6,595 nt of DNA. Origin: Panacagrimonas sp. GTDB taxonomy: Bacteria; Pseudomonadota; Gammaproteobacteria; Nevskiales; Nevskiaceae. Where the stretch lies: the NCBI GenBank assembly GCA_021773655.1, contig JAJFJX010000467.1, forward strand, positions 1 through 6,595, written 5' to 3'. Position 1 is the stretch's first letter. Each line of letters begins with the position of its first letter. The translations under genes and the position numbers were made by a program. This document shows positions 1-5,938 of this stretch, piece after piece. Below the pieces are notes generated by a model, which saw only the letters and a program-made list of their open reading frames with translations, was not told the DNA's origin and did no database searches.

Positions 1-324
1 GGCGGCGTACAGGTTGTCGGTCAATGACAGTGTGTAGGTGGCGTTGCAACCGCTAATACCGGACGGGCAGAAGCGCTCGCCCGGCCCGCCGACCACGCGA
101 AAGTTGTCCGGGTTGTCGAGCGTGGCGTCGGTCACCGACTGCGCGCGCTGGAAGGCCTCTACCGCCAACTCCTCGTTGGCGCTCATCTTGACGCCCAGGG
201 ACGAAAAGCGGACTGCAGCCAGGGTGGCGATCGACAGCATCAGCATCACCAGCATCGCAATCAGCAGCGCCGCTCCGCGCTGCAGGACGGGCAGGTTCCG
301 ATGCAAACGGTCTGATCGACGCAT
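1..324 (-). CDS. pilX: PilX-like type IV pilus minor pilin, N-terminal part (runs off the left edge)
   Basis: The first 108 codons are present and the frame is still open at base 1. Residues 15-40 read QRG then a hydrophobic helix (AALLIAMLVMLML...), followed near 46-62 by KMSANEELAVEAFQRAQ. This matches the PilX N-terminal pattern of a membrane helix followed by E/K-M-x-N and an A-F-Q-x-A stretch. The likely prepilin peptidase site is after Gly17. Position +5 of the mature protein is Ile22 rather than the Glu of major pilins, as is usual for PilX/GspK-type tip subunits. Cys86 and Cys93 could form a disulphide. The start is the ATG at 324-322, which shares a base with the pilW stop (TGATG). 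A GAGGA Shine-Dalgarno sits at 336-332, 7 nt upstream inside pilW. PilX normally joins PilV, PilW and PilE in the inner-membrane priming and tip complex under PilY1. The assignment rests on the N-terminus and gene order. Confidence 0.82.
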   Translation of the reverse strand, partial: MRRSDRLHRNLPVLQRGAALLIAMLVMLMLSIATLAAVRFSSLGVKMSANEELAVEAFQRAQSVTDATLDNPDNFRVVGGPGERFCPSGISGCNATYTLSLTDNLYAA

Positions 325-1403
325 CAATAAGTCCTCAGCGCGGCGGGGTTGCGCAACAGCACCGTGGTCGACAGGGTGCGTCGGTAGAAGCGGTCGTTCG
401 GTGTCACCGTGCGATCCGCGGACAGCACATAGGACTTCTGGTTGGTGTAGCCCTCGCCCCGCCGTTCCGAACGCGCCAGCAGGGTGACCCGCACCGCGAC
501 CGCGACATCGAGATCTGCAGGCGTCGGGGTCGCGGTGTAAAAGTCCGGTGCGGCGTCGCCATTGCCGTCGATGCCGAATTCGAACTGAATGTCCTCGACG
601 CCGGTGGCCAGACACTGGGTGCTGTCGGGGCTGGTCAGGCTGGGAGCGAGCACTTTTCGACACAGCGAAGGGACGCCGTCGCCCGGTCGATCGGTGTAGT
701 TGCGGACGTAGTAGATCGTGGGGCGATAACGCCAGTACTGGTAAGGCGGATCCAGTGTCGTGTCCGGATTGATGTTCGCGAAGGTAAACATGGTGCCGGC
801 GGAATTATTGGTTCGCACGTAGACATACCCCGCCACCATTTCTTCGGGGCGCTTGTCTGCATCGCCGACAAGATCCGTCTCGTCCGTGGCCACCTCGTAG
901 CTGAGTTCGGACGCCAGTCGCTTCACCGCAATCACGTCGGGAGCGCTGGTCGCCAGTTCATCGGCGATCAGGCACGGAAAGGCCCCTGCAGCGTCCGACG
1001 GCATTGCGTTGCTGACGAAATCCAGCGCCGAGAGATTGCCGTAGAGCCACGCAGCTGCGCCCGGCGGGTCCCCGGCCACAACCGCTTGCGCGGGCCCACA
1101 GTCTGCTCCCGGCGGGAGTATCAAATCTGTGTGGAGGATGACTTCGGCCGGATCCAGCAGCCCCGCCCAGTACCCGGCCATCTCCAGATCGCGGGTGATC
1201 TGCGACATCGCGTAGCGCAGCTCGTCCTGCATCTTGGCGACCTGGTCGTCCTGACGGTAGCTGCGATTGCCGTAGATGAAGACCGCGAGGATGCCGACCA
1301 CCAGCAGCGATCCGAGGACCAGCGCCACCATCAGCTCGATCAGGGTGAAGCCCGCCGGGGGCGCCGGCACGCAGCGGGGCTGTCGGGAAAGACGGTGGTT
1401 CAT
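324..1403 (-). CDS. pilW: PilW-like type IV pilus minor pilin
   Basis: This is a 359-residue prepilin. A leader of 18 residues ends in Gly, followed by FTLIELMVALVLG, so cleavage is predicted at Gly18/Phe19 with the canonical Glu at mature +5 (Glu23). The pilin helix continues to about residue 80 with LRYAMSQITRDLEMAGYWAG, a typical PilW stretch. The large C-terminal globular region has Asp279-x-Asn281-x-Asp283-x3-Asp287, which looks like a short metal-binding loop, and ends with FYRRTLSTTVLLRN, a familiar PilW ending. The ATG at 1403 is chosen over the longer open frame because it gives a normal prepilin leader and overlaps the pilV stop as ATGA. No Shine-Dalgarno precedes it, so it is probably read by re-initiation after pilV. 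The product is expected in the inner membrane and then at the pilus tip with PilV, PilX, PilE and FimT. The family is clear; its exact contacts are inferred from Pseudomonas and Xanthomonas relatives. Confidence 0.9.
   Translation of the reverse strand: MNHRLSRQPRCVPAPPAGFTLIELMVALVLGSLLVVGILAVFIYGNRSYRQDDQVAKMQDELRYAMSQITRDLEMAGYWAGLLDPAEVILHTDLILPPGADCGPAQAVVAGDPPGAAAWLYGNLSALDFVSNAMPSDAAGAFPCLIADELATSAPDVIAVKRLASELSYEVATDETDLVGDADKRPEEMVAGYVYVRTNNSAGTMFTFANINPDTTLDPPYQYWRYRPTIYYVRNYTDRPGDGVPSLCRKVLAPSLTSPDSTQCLATGVEDIQFEFGIDGNGDAAPDFYTATPTPADLDVAVAVRVTLLARSERRGEGYTNQKSYVLSADRTVTPNDRFYRRTLSTTVLLRNPAALRTY
332..336 (-). promoter_or_regulatory. Shine-Dalgarno for pilX inside the end of pilW
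   Basis: The minus strand reads GAGGA, 7 nt before the pilX ATG and within the last codons of pilW. With the TGATG stop/start overlap it supports this start and translational coupling. Confidence 0.6.
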
Positions 1404-2002
1404 GCCGGGGGCACTCGTATGAACGCTGGAATCGAGACCGTGCGGCGGAATTCGTCGGCATCGCCGTACAGGCGCTCGCCGCCGTCGGCGGCGCCCGCGC
1501 CGCATCCGACGCCGGCGTCGTTGGGCAGCGCGGCACCCCCGCGCCAGGCAATGGTGACCGTGTAGGTGCCGCTGATGCCGGCGGGTCCATCCACGCAGAC
1601 CACGGGATTGAGCAGGCCGCCGGTATTTTCGCCGCCAAGGCGCTCGTCGGCACCCGCCAGTGATCGCTCCCACACCGCAAAGTCGTAGGTCACCAGATCC
1701 AGCGGCGCGCAGTTTGCGCCCGCGGCGCCGCAATCGGGCTCGGGTGGCGGTGGATTGGCGCGGATCGAGGCCGGTTCGTTGGCGACATAGGCTGCCAGTG
1801 CGACGCTGCTGCTGTTGGTACGCATGCGCTCGACCATCTCCAGCACCAGAGTCGCCGCCTCGGCCTGCTGCGCAGCGTCGCTGTTGTTGCGCTTGGAGAC
1901 CAGCTGCAAGGCGGTGACGCCGAGAATGCCGATGGACAGGATGACCATCGCGATCAGGATCTCGATCAGGGTAAATCCGTCGGCTTTTCGTCTTGGCTTC
2001 AT
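1400..2002 (-). CDS. pilV: PilV-like type IV pilus minor pilin
   Basis: The predicted protein has 200 residues. The basic leader MKPRRKADG is followed by FTLIEILIAMVILSIGILG, giving prepilin cleavage at Gly9/Phe10 and Glu14 at mature +5. The helix runs on into QLVSKRNNSDAAQQAEAATLVLEMVERMRTN, the pattern of PilV proteins (S-x-A-x-x-A-x-x-L-x-x-x-M-x-E-R-M-R-x-N). A Cys-rich loop lies near residues 78-86. The ATG at 2002 is the only start that leaves a normal leader; the open frame upstream of it is encoded by the hexamer repeat. There is no recognisable Shine-Dalgarno in the 38-bp gap after fimT, which is odd. The 3' end overlaps pilW by 4 bp. PilV is a core minor pilin that primes pilus assembly and helps bring PilY1 to the tip. 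Confidence 0.88.
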   Translation of the reverse strand: MKPRRKADGFTLIEILIAMVILSIGILGVTALQLVSKRNNSDAAQQAEAATLVLEMVERMRTNSSSVALAAYVANEPASIRANPPPPEPDCGAAGANCAPLDLVTYDFAVWERSLAGADERLGGENTGGLLNPVVCVDGPAGISGTYTVTIAWRGGAALPNDAGVGCGAGAADGGERLYGDADEFRRTVSIPAFIRVPPA

Positions 2003-2020
2003 CGCGGACGTATTAACAAG

Positions 2021-2050
2021 GTTCAGGTTCAGGTTCAGATTCAGGTGCAG
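2021..2050 (-). repeat. CCTGAA-type hexamer tandem repeat at the fimT/pilV junction
   Basis: On the plus strand there are three exact GTTCAG units (2021-2038), then ATTCAG (2039-2044) and GTGCAG (2045-2050). The array begins in the last fimT codons and runs through the gap toward pilV. In the fimT frame it places four TGA codons in series, at 2043-2041, 2037-2035, 2031-2029 and 2025-2023. The next plus-strand bases (GTGCCG) look like a further decayed unit. Confidence 0.85.
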
Positions 2051-2616
2051 GTGCCGGGTGCAAATTCCGCGCCCTGCGGGCACAGGGTTCGTGGCCGGCC
2101 GCTGGGCAGCACGTCGACAAAGCGCGCGTGTTCGCCGCCGCGATCATCCATCACCGTCCACAGCGCCAGGTTGGCGGGCTCCGAAGTGCCCAGGCGGTCC
2201 GTCGGCGGCGGATAGATGAAGCGCGCCTGGTCCGAGCTGATCATGACCAGCGGTGTGGCGGGGAATACCCGGATCACTTCCGGTCCGCCTGCGGTAATGG
2301 CATGGACGATCCAGCCCCCGGACCAGTCAGTCTTGTCCGCACAGGCGGTTTGGGCATCGTTCGAAGGGCAGACCACCACCCGCTGCCCCCTGCGCGTTGC
2401 TTCACTGCGGGCAATCTGCACCGACACGATCAGATCGTTGACCGCACTGGCGCGCCGGTTGTCCTTGATGAACTTGGCAAAGCTGGGCGCCGTCAGCGCC
2501 AGCAGGATCGCCAGGATGGCCACCGTGATCAATGCCTCGATCACGGTAAACCCGCGACCGGCATCCGGATCGCGCGTGGCTTTCCCGGCCTCACGGCGAA
2601 TCAGACTGCGGAGCAT
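2041..2616 (-). CDS. fimT: FimT/GspH-family minor pseudopilin, likely a DNA-uptake pilin
   Basis: This 191-residue prepilin has a 22-residue basic leader ending in GRG. The sequence FTVIEALITVAILAILLALTAP follows, so cleavage is at Gly22/Phe23 with Glu27 at mature +5. The helix tail reads F-x-x-F-I-K-D-N-R-R-x-x-x-x-x-N, then AR-S-E-A-x-x-R-x-Q, VVVCPS (Cys83, paired with Cys92) and DWSGGWIV (97-104). This is the usual FimT/GspH order. Near the C-terminus, Ser172-Gly-Arg-Pro-Arg176 matches the GRxR motif reported to bind DNA in Legionella FimT; Cys179 and Cys190 follow. The start is fixed by AGGAGG 9 nt upstream. It is first in the minor-pilin operon, the place occupied by fimT or fimU in related bacteria. 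FimU, the piliation paralogue, is the alternative; the GRxR motif favours FimT. A role in transformation is inferred. Confidence 0.87.
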   Translation of the reverse strand: MLRSLIRREAGKATRDPDAGRGFTVIEALITVAILAILLALTAPSFAKFIKDNRRASAVNDLIVSVQIARSEATRRGQRVVVCPSNDAQTACADKTDWSGGWIVHAITAGGPEVIRVFPATPLVMISSDQARFIYPPPTDRLGTSEPANLALWTVMDDRGGEHARFVDVLPSGRPRTLCPQGAEFAPGTCT

Positions 2617-2625
2617 TCGGAGACG

Positions 2626-2631
2626 CCTCCT
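2626..2631 (-). promoter_or_regulatory. Strong Shine-Dalgarno for fimT
   Basis: The minus strand reads AGGAGG, with 9 nt to the fimT ATG at 2616. It is the best ribosome-binding site in the pilin operon and fixes the fimT start. Confidence 0.8.
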
Positions 2632-2700
2632 GGATCATTTTGTTGCCGAGGGCGCCGCCAGAGGGTGCGCGGCGGTCTACCGGGAGTTTTTCCCTGACGC

Positions 2701-2728
2701 ACTTTAGACGACCGAGCCTGCCTGACAA
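2701..2728 (-). promoter_or_regulatory. Candidate sigma-70 promoter for the minor-pilin operon
   Basis: On the minus strand TTGTCA (2728-2723, five of six matches to TTGACA) is followed after 16 bp by TAAAGT (2706-2701, four of six matches to TATAAT). The implied transcript would begin about 80 nt before the fimT ATG. This is a pattern match by eye in the only non-coding DNA upstream of the operon. A promoter is needed here, but this exact site is unproven. Confidence 0.4.
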
Positions 2729-2738
2729 AAGGGTCAGG
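2721..2738. repeat. Inverted repeat overlapping the candidate fimT -35 element
   Basis: CCTGAC (2721-2726) and GTCAGG (2733-2738) form a perfect 6-bp dyad around AAAAGG. It covers the TTGTCA -35 on the minus strand, so it could be an operator. It has no T-run that would make it a terminator. A second short dyad, CCGGT-TTG-ACCGG, lies at 2767-2779. I see no clear promoter or other feature between 2780 and the ugpQ start. Confidence 0.45.
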
Positions 2739-2889
2739 TGCATGCAGTTGTGGCCGAGCGGCGGATCCGGTTTGACCGGCGGCGTCAGGTAAGCCGCACT
2801 CACCCCAATCCGGGCGTCAGCCCTGGCACCTCTCGACCTCGCCAATGGCTCGGCGCATGCTGCGCCCCAAGCTCAACCGGAGCCCGCCC

Positions 2890-3603
2890 ATGGACTCGTC
2901 AAGGGAATTTCTCTGCATCGGCCACCGAGGCGCACGCGGTCACGCGCCGGAGAACACCCTGCTGTCGATCGACACCGGCATCCGGCTCGGTGCCGGCATG
3001 ATCGAGTTTGACGTCCAGCGCTGCGTTGACGAGCTGGTGGTGATCCATGATCTGCGCCTGGAGCGCACCACCAACGGCCAGGGGCGGGTCGGGCACGCCC
3101 GCTACGACGAGCTGCGCCGGCTCGACGCCGGGTCCGGCCAGCACATTCCCAGCCTGCGCGAAGTGCTCGACCTGGTCGGGGCGCGGGTGGCGCTGAACAT
3201 AGAGCTCAAGAGCGCCGACGGCACGGCGGCACAGGTGGCGCAGGTGTTGCGCGGGGTAATTGGTGACGGCTGGTCCACCGAGCAGTTCCTGGTGTCATCG
3301 TTCCACCTGCCGGAGCTCTACGAGTTCAAGCAGAGCCTGCCGGAGGTGCCGGTGGCGGCGCTGGTCTGCGGGGTGCCGCTGGACTGGGCGGCCTGCGCCA
3401 CCGAACTGGGCGCACAGGCGCTCAACCTTTCCGCGGAGTTTGCCGACGCACGCCTGGTGGCCGACGCCCACGGCCGCGGGTTGAAAGTCTATGCCTACAC
3501 CGTCAACCACCCCGAAGACATCGCGGCGCTGCGGGCGGCCGGTCTGGATGGCGTGTTCAGTGACTATCCCGACCGCGTGGCCAAAGCCATCGCCGGCGAG
3601 TAG
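2890..3603 (+). CDS. ugpQ: Cytosolic glycerophosphodiester phosphodiesterase (UgpQ-like)
   Basis: The enzyme hydrolyses glycerophosphodiesters, the deacylated phospholipid head groups, to sn-glycerol 3-phosphate and an alcohol. The 237-residue protein is a single GDPD TIM-barrel domain of normal size. Its active-site residues are visible: His12-Arg13 in HRGARGHAPENT, Glu39 and Asp41 in MIEFDV, His53 in VIHD, and Glu105 and Lys107 in NIELK. The family's ending Y-A-Y-T-V-N and GLDGVFSDYPD is also present. There is no signal peptide or membrane helix, so it should act in the cytosol like UgpQ rather than in the periplasm like GlpQ. The ATG at 2890 is chosen because GGAG lies 7 nt upstream and the HRG motif falls at a normal distance from the start. 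In-frame ATGs at 2845 and 2857 have no Shine-Dalgarno. It is divergent from fimT and lies 217 bp before ppk1. The exact substrate range cannot be read from sequence. Confidence 0.93.
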   Translation: MDSSREFLCIGHRGARGHAPENTLLSIDTGIRLGAGMIEFDVQRCVDELVVIHDLRLERTTNGQGRVGHARYDELRRLDAGSGQHIPSLREVLDLVGARVALNIELKSADGTAAQVAQVLRGVIGDGWSTEQFLVSSFHLPELYEFKQSLPEVPVAALVCGVPLDWAACATELGAQALNLSAEFADARLVADAHGRGLKVYAYTVNHPEDIAALRAAGLDGVFSDYPDRVAKAIAGE

Positions 3604-3667
3604 GGACGGCCACCGAGAAGGTCGAGGGCGGTTGTTGTCGCCGCCGGTCTGGGGCTGGAACCGCCAC

Positions 3668-3700
3668 AGCGGGCGCCGGGGCAGCCTGGCGCGCCCTGCT
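3668..3700 (+). terminator. GC-rich hairpin after ugpQ, possible terminator
   Basis: AGCGGGCGC (3668-3676) pairs with GCGCCC-T-GCT (3691-3700) as a 9-bp stem with one bulged T and a 14-nt loop. It lies 65 nt after the ugpQ stop and just before the Pho-box-like site. There is no T-run after it, so intrinsic termination is doubtful. It could simply separate ugpQ from ppk1 expression. Confidence 0.22.
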
Positions 3701-3709
3701 TGCGACGAG

Positions 3710-3727
3710 ATGACATTTTCGTGACAG
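3710..3727 (-). promoter_or_regulatory. PhoB (Pho) box-like site upstream of ppk1
   Basis: Read on the minus strand the 18 bp are CTGTCAC-GAAA-ATGTCAT. The E. coli Pho box consists of two CTGTCAT-type 7-mers separated by 4 bp. Each half here matches six of seven positions and the spacing is exact. It lies about 94 bp before the ppk1 ATG, in a gap between two phosphorus-metabolism genes. The oddity is orientation: the consensus reads away from ppk1, whereas classical activating boxes point toward the promoter. A weak -10 (CACGAT, 3739-3744) lies downstream on the plus strand. Confidence 0.5.
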
Positions 3728-3751
3728 CCGCGCTCCGACACGATGGCGCCG

Positions 3752-3773
3752 CAAGTGTGCAAACTTGCACTTG
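3752..3773. repeat. Palindrome in the ppk1 leader
   Basis: GTGCAA-AC-TTGCAC (3757-3770) is a perfect 6-bp dyad with a 2-bp centre. An outer pair, CAAGTG (3752-3757) and CACTTG (3768-3773), nests around it. The short centre suits a dimeric regulator site better than an RNA hairpin. It lies about 50 bp before the ppk1 ATG and 24 bp after the Pho-box-like site. Confidence 0.5.
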
Positions 3774-3820
3774 GCACTGACTGCAGTTGCCGCGCATCCC
3801 CAAAGACACGGAAGCATTCA

Positions 3821-5887
3821 ATGGACGCCCCCGCAAAACTGGAATTCCAGCCCGCCGACCTGTTCGTCAACCGTGAACTGTCGCTGCTGGAATTCAACCG
3901 GCGCGTGCTCGAACAGGCCAAGGACGAGCGCGTCCCGCTGTTGGAGCGGCTCAAGTTTCTCTGCATCTGCAGTTCCAACCTCGATGAGTTCTTCGAGATC
4001 CGCGTCGCCGGCCTGATGCAGATTGCCGAAGCGCCGCTGGCGCAGCGCAGCGCCGACGGCATGTCGCCGCAGGAGATTCTCAACGCCATCTGCCCGCGCG
4101 CCCACGCGCTGGTGGACGAGCAGTACCGCGTGTTCAACGAGGTCCTGACTCCGGCGCTGGAGGCCGAACGCATCCGCTTCCTGCGACGCGCGGAATGGAC
4201 CCCGGAACAGGACGCCTGGCTGCGGAACTACTTCTTTACCGAACTGCTGCCGGTGCTGTCGCCGATCGGGCTGGACCCGGCGCATCCGTTTCCGCGCATC
4301 CTCAACAAGTCGCTCAACTTCGTGGTGTCGCTGTCGGGCAAGGATGCCTTCGGCCGCAACACCGGGCTGGCCGTGGTGCAGGCGCCACGCGCGCTGCCGC
4401 GCCTGATCCAGTTGCCGGCGCAGGTGAGCGGCACCGGGCCTTCGGATTTCGTGTTTCTGTCCTCGGTGATCCACGCCTATGTGGATGACCTGTTTCCCGG
4501 CATGGAGGCCAGCGGCTGCTACCAGTTCCGGGTGACGCGCAACTCCGACCTGTTCGTGGACGAAGAAGAGGCCGAGGACCTCGCTCAGGCCCTGGAGGAC
4601 GGCCTGTCGCAGCGCCAGTGGGGCGACACGGTGCGGCTGGAAGTGGCGCACAACTGTCCGGAGGCGATGTGGCAGCACCTGATGCATGAGATGCAGTTGA
4701 CGCCGGAAGATGTCTACCAGGTCAACGGGCCGGTCAACCTGATGCGCCTGATCGCCATTCCCGACCTTGTGGACCGCCCCGATCTCAAGTACGCGCCGTT
4801 CACGCCGCGCATTCCCAAGGCGCTGACCGGGGATCTGTACGCCGCCATCGCCGAGCGCGACTACCTGCTGCACCATCCCTACGACTCCTTCCTGCCGGTG
4901 CTGGAGTTTCTGCGCCAGGCCGCGCGCGACCCCCGCGCGCTGGCGATCAAGCAGACCCTCTACCGCACCGGCGCCCGCTCCCCGGTGGTCGATGCGCTGG
5001 TCGAAGCCGCGCGCAACGGCAAGGAGGTCACCGTGGTGGTCGAATTGCGAGCGCGCTTCGACGAGGCCGACAACATCGACCTGGCCGAAAAACTGCAGGA
5101 CGCCGGTGCCCACGTCACCTACGGCGTGGTCGGCTACAAGACCCACGCCAAGATGTCACTGGTGATCCGTCGCGAGGATGCCGGCCTCAAGGGCTACGCC
5201 CACCTCGGCACCGGCAACTACCACCCGCGCACCGCGCGCCAGTACACCGATTACGGCCTGTTCACCACCAATGCAGACATCTGCAAGGACGTCCACGCGG
5301 TGTTCCTGCAGCTGACCTCGCTGGGCAAGGTCAGCAAGCTCAACAAGCTGCTGCAATCGCCTTTCACCCTGGACAAGGGCATGCATGAGCGCATCGAGCG
5401 CGAGGCCGACGCGGCGCGGCGCGGCCAGCCGGCACGCATCGTGGCCAAGATGAACGGACTGGTGGAGCCGGAGATCATCAATCGCCTGTACGCCGCCTCG
5501 CAGGCCGGCGTACGGATCGAGCTGATCGTGCGCGGCATGTGCTCGCTGCGTCCCGGTGTGCCGGGACTGTCCGAGAACATCCGCGTGCGCTCGCTGATTG
5601 GGCGTTTCCTGGAACACCACCGCGTGTTCTGCTTCCACCACGACGGCGAGCCGGAAGTGTGGTTGTCCAGCGCCGACTGGATGGAGCGCAACCTGTTCCG
5701 CCGGGTCGAGGTGGCATTCCCGCTCGGCGACCCCGCACTCAGGGCGCGCGTGATCGAGCACCTCGAAGCCTATCTGACCGACACGGCGCAATGCTGGATG
5801 ATGCAGTCCGACGGCAGCTATTCACGCATCCTGCCCGCCGCCGGCGAAACACCGGTGCCGGCACAGTTGAGACTGCTGGACGAATAG
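3821..5887 (+). CDS. ppk1: Polyphosphate kinase 1
   Basis: The enzyme reversibly moves the terminal phosphate of ATP onto inorganic polyphosphate, making the long-chain polymer used as phosphate store and stress factor. The predicted protein has 688 residues, the length of E. coli PPK. The four usual parts are present: N domain (about 13-120), head domain (about 125-315), and C1 and C2 catalytic domains (about 340-690). Key residues are Asn53 in SSNLDEFF (E. coli Asn45, ATP base contact), Arg382 in KQTLYR and Arg412 in ARFDE (E. coli Arg375 and Arg405, Mg/phosphate site), His442 in THAKM (E. coli His435, the phosphorylated residue) and His599 in FLEHHR (E. coli His592). No active-site residue appears to be missing. 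The ATG at 3821 has GGAAG 6 nt upstream and gives the normal N-terminus. The in-frame ATG at 3743 would add 26 non-conserved residues. The upstream gap holds a Pho-box-like site. The next gene is convergent, so ppk1 appears to be transcribed without a downstream partner. Confidence 0.97.
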   Translation: MDAPAKLEFQPADLFVNRELSLLEFNRRVLEQAKDERVPLLERLKFLCICSSNLDEFFEIRVAGLMQIAEAPLAQRSADGMSPQEILNAICPRAHALVDEQYRVFNEVLTPALEAERIRFLRRAEWTPEQDAWLRNYFFTELLPVLSPIGLDPAHPFPRILNKSLNFVVSLSGKDAFGRNTGLAVVQAPRALPRLIQLPAQVSGTGPSDFVFLSSVIHAYVDDLFPGMEASGCYQFRVTRNSDLFVDEEEAEDLAQALEDGLSQRQWGDTVRLEVAHNCPEAMWQHLMHEMQLTPEDVYQVNGPVNLMRLIAIPDLVDRPDLKYAPFTPRIPKALTGDLYAAIAERDYLLHHPYDSFLPVLEFLRQAARDPRALAIKQTLYRTGARSPVVDALVEAARNGKEVTVVVELRARFDEADNIDLAEKLQDAGAHVTYGVVGYKTHAKMSLVIRREDAGLKGYAHLGTGNYHPRTARQYTDYGLFTTNADICKDVHAVFLQLTSLGKVSKLNKLLQSPFTLDKGMHERIEREADAARRGQPARIVAKMNGLVEPEIINRLYAASQAGVRIELIVRGMCSLRPGVPGLSENIRVRSLIGRFLEHHRVFCFHHDGEPEVWLSSADWMERNLFRRVEVAFPLGDPALRARVIEHLEAYLTDTAQCWMMQSDGSYSRILPAAGETPVPAQLRLLDE

Positions 5888-5928
5888 CGGCCGGTAGCTG
5901 CGCGTTGCGGCGCGCGGGCAAAGGCCGC
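5887..5928. terminator. GC-rich dyad in the convergent ppk1/lipoprotein gap, possible bidirectional terminator
   Basis: GCGGCC (5887-5892) can pair with GGCCGC (5923-5928). Inside it GCGCG (5900-5904) pairs with CGCGC (5911-5915) around a 6-nt loop. It occupies nearly all of the 51-bp space between two convergent genes, where termination is needed in both directions. Neither strand has a T-run, so it would at best be an atypical or Rho-assisted terminator. Confidence 0.25.
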
Positions 5929-5938
5929 CTGGTCCGGT

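Noticed and set aside
1404..1733. 110-codon N-terminal extension of the pilW frame
   Set aside because: It lies inside pilV and is an Arg-rich shadow. The ATG at 1403 gives a proper prepilin leader and an ATGA overlap.
2128..2707. Plus-strand open frames of 163 and 189 codons across fimT
   Set aside because: They are antisense to fimT, which has clear prepilin motifs and a strong Shine-Dalgarno, and they show no domain of their own.
2746..2800. GTGGCCGAGCGGC resembling the D arm of a serine tRNA
   Set aside because: There is no anticodon arm, no GTTCGAATC-like T arm and no acceptor pairing in the following bases.
2845..2889. Upstream in-frame ATGs for ugpQ (2845, 2857)
   Set aside because: No ribosome-binding site precedes them and the added residues precede the usual start of the GDPD fold; GGAG supports 2890.
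3627..3645. Short GGCGG/CCGCC hairpin after ugpQ
   Set aside because: A 5-bp stem with a 9-nt loop and no T-run is common by chance in DNA of this composition.
3743..3820. Upstream in-frame ATG for ppk1 adding 26 residues
   Set aside because: It has no good Shine-Dalgarno, the extra residues are unlike PPK N-termini, and the palindrome lies inside. The ATG at 3821 gives the E. coli length.
3818..5146. 442-codon open frame on the minus strand inside ppk1
   Set aside because: It is antisense to a fully conserved PPK1 and of low-complexity composition (many His, Gln, Arg, Val), as expected from a GC-rich gene read backwards.
5156..5791. 211-codon minus-strand open frame, also antisense to ppk1
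   Set aside because: Same shadow effect; no recognisable motif and no Shine-Dalgarno.
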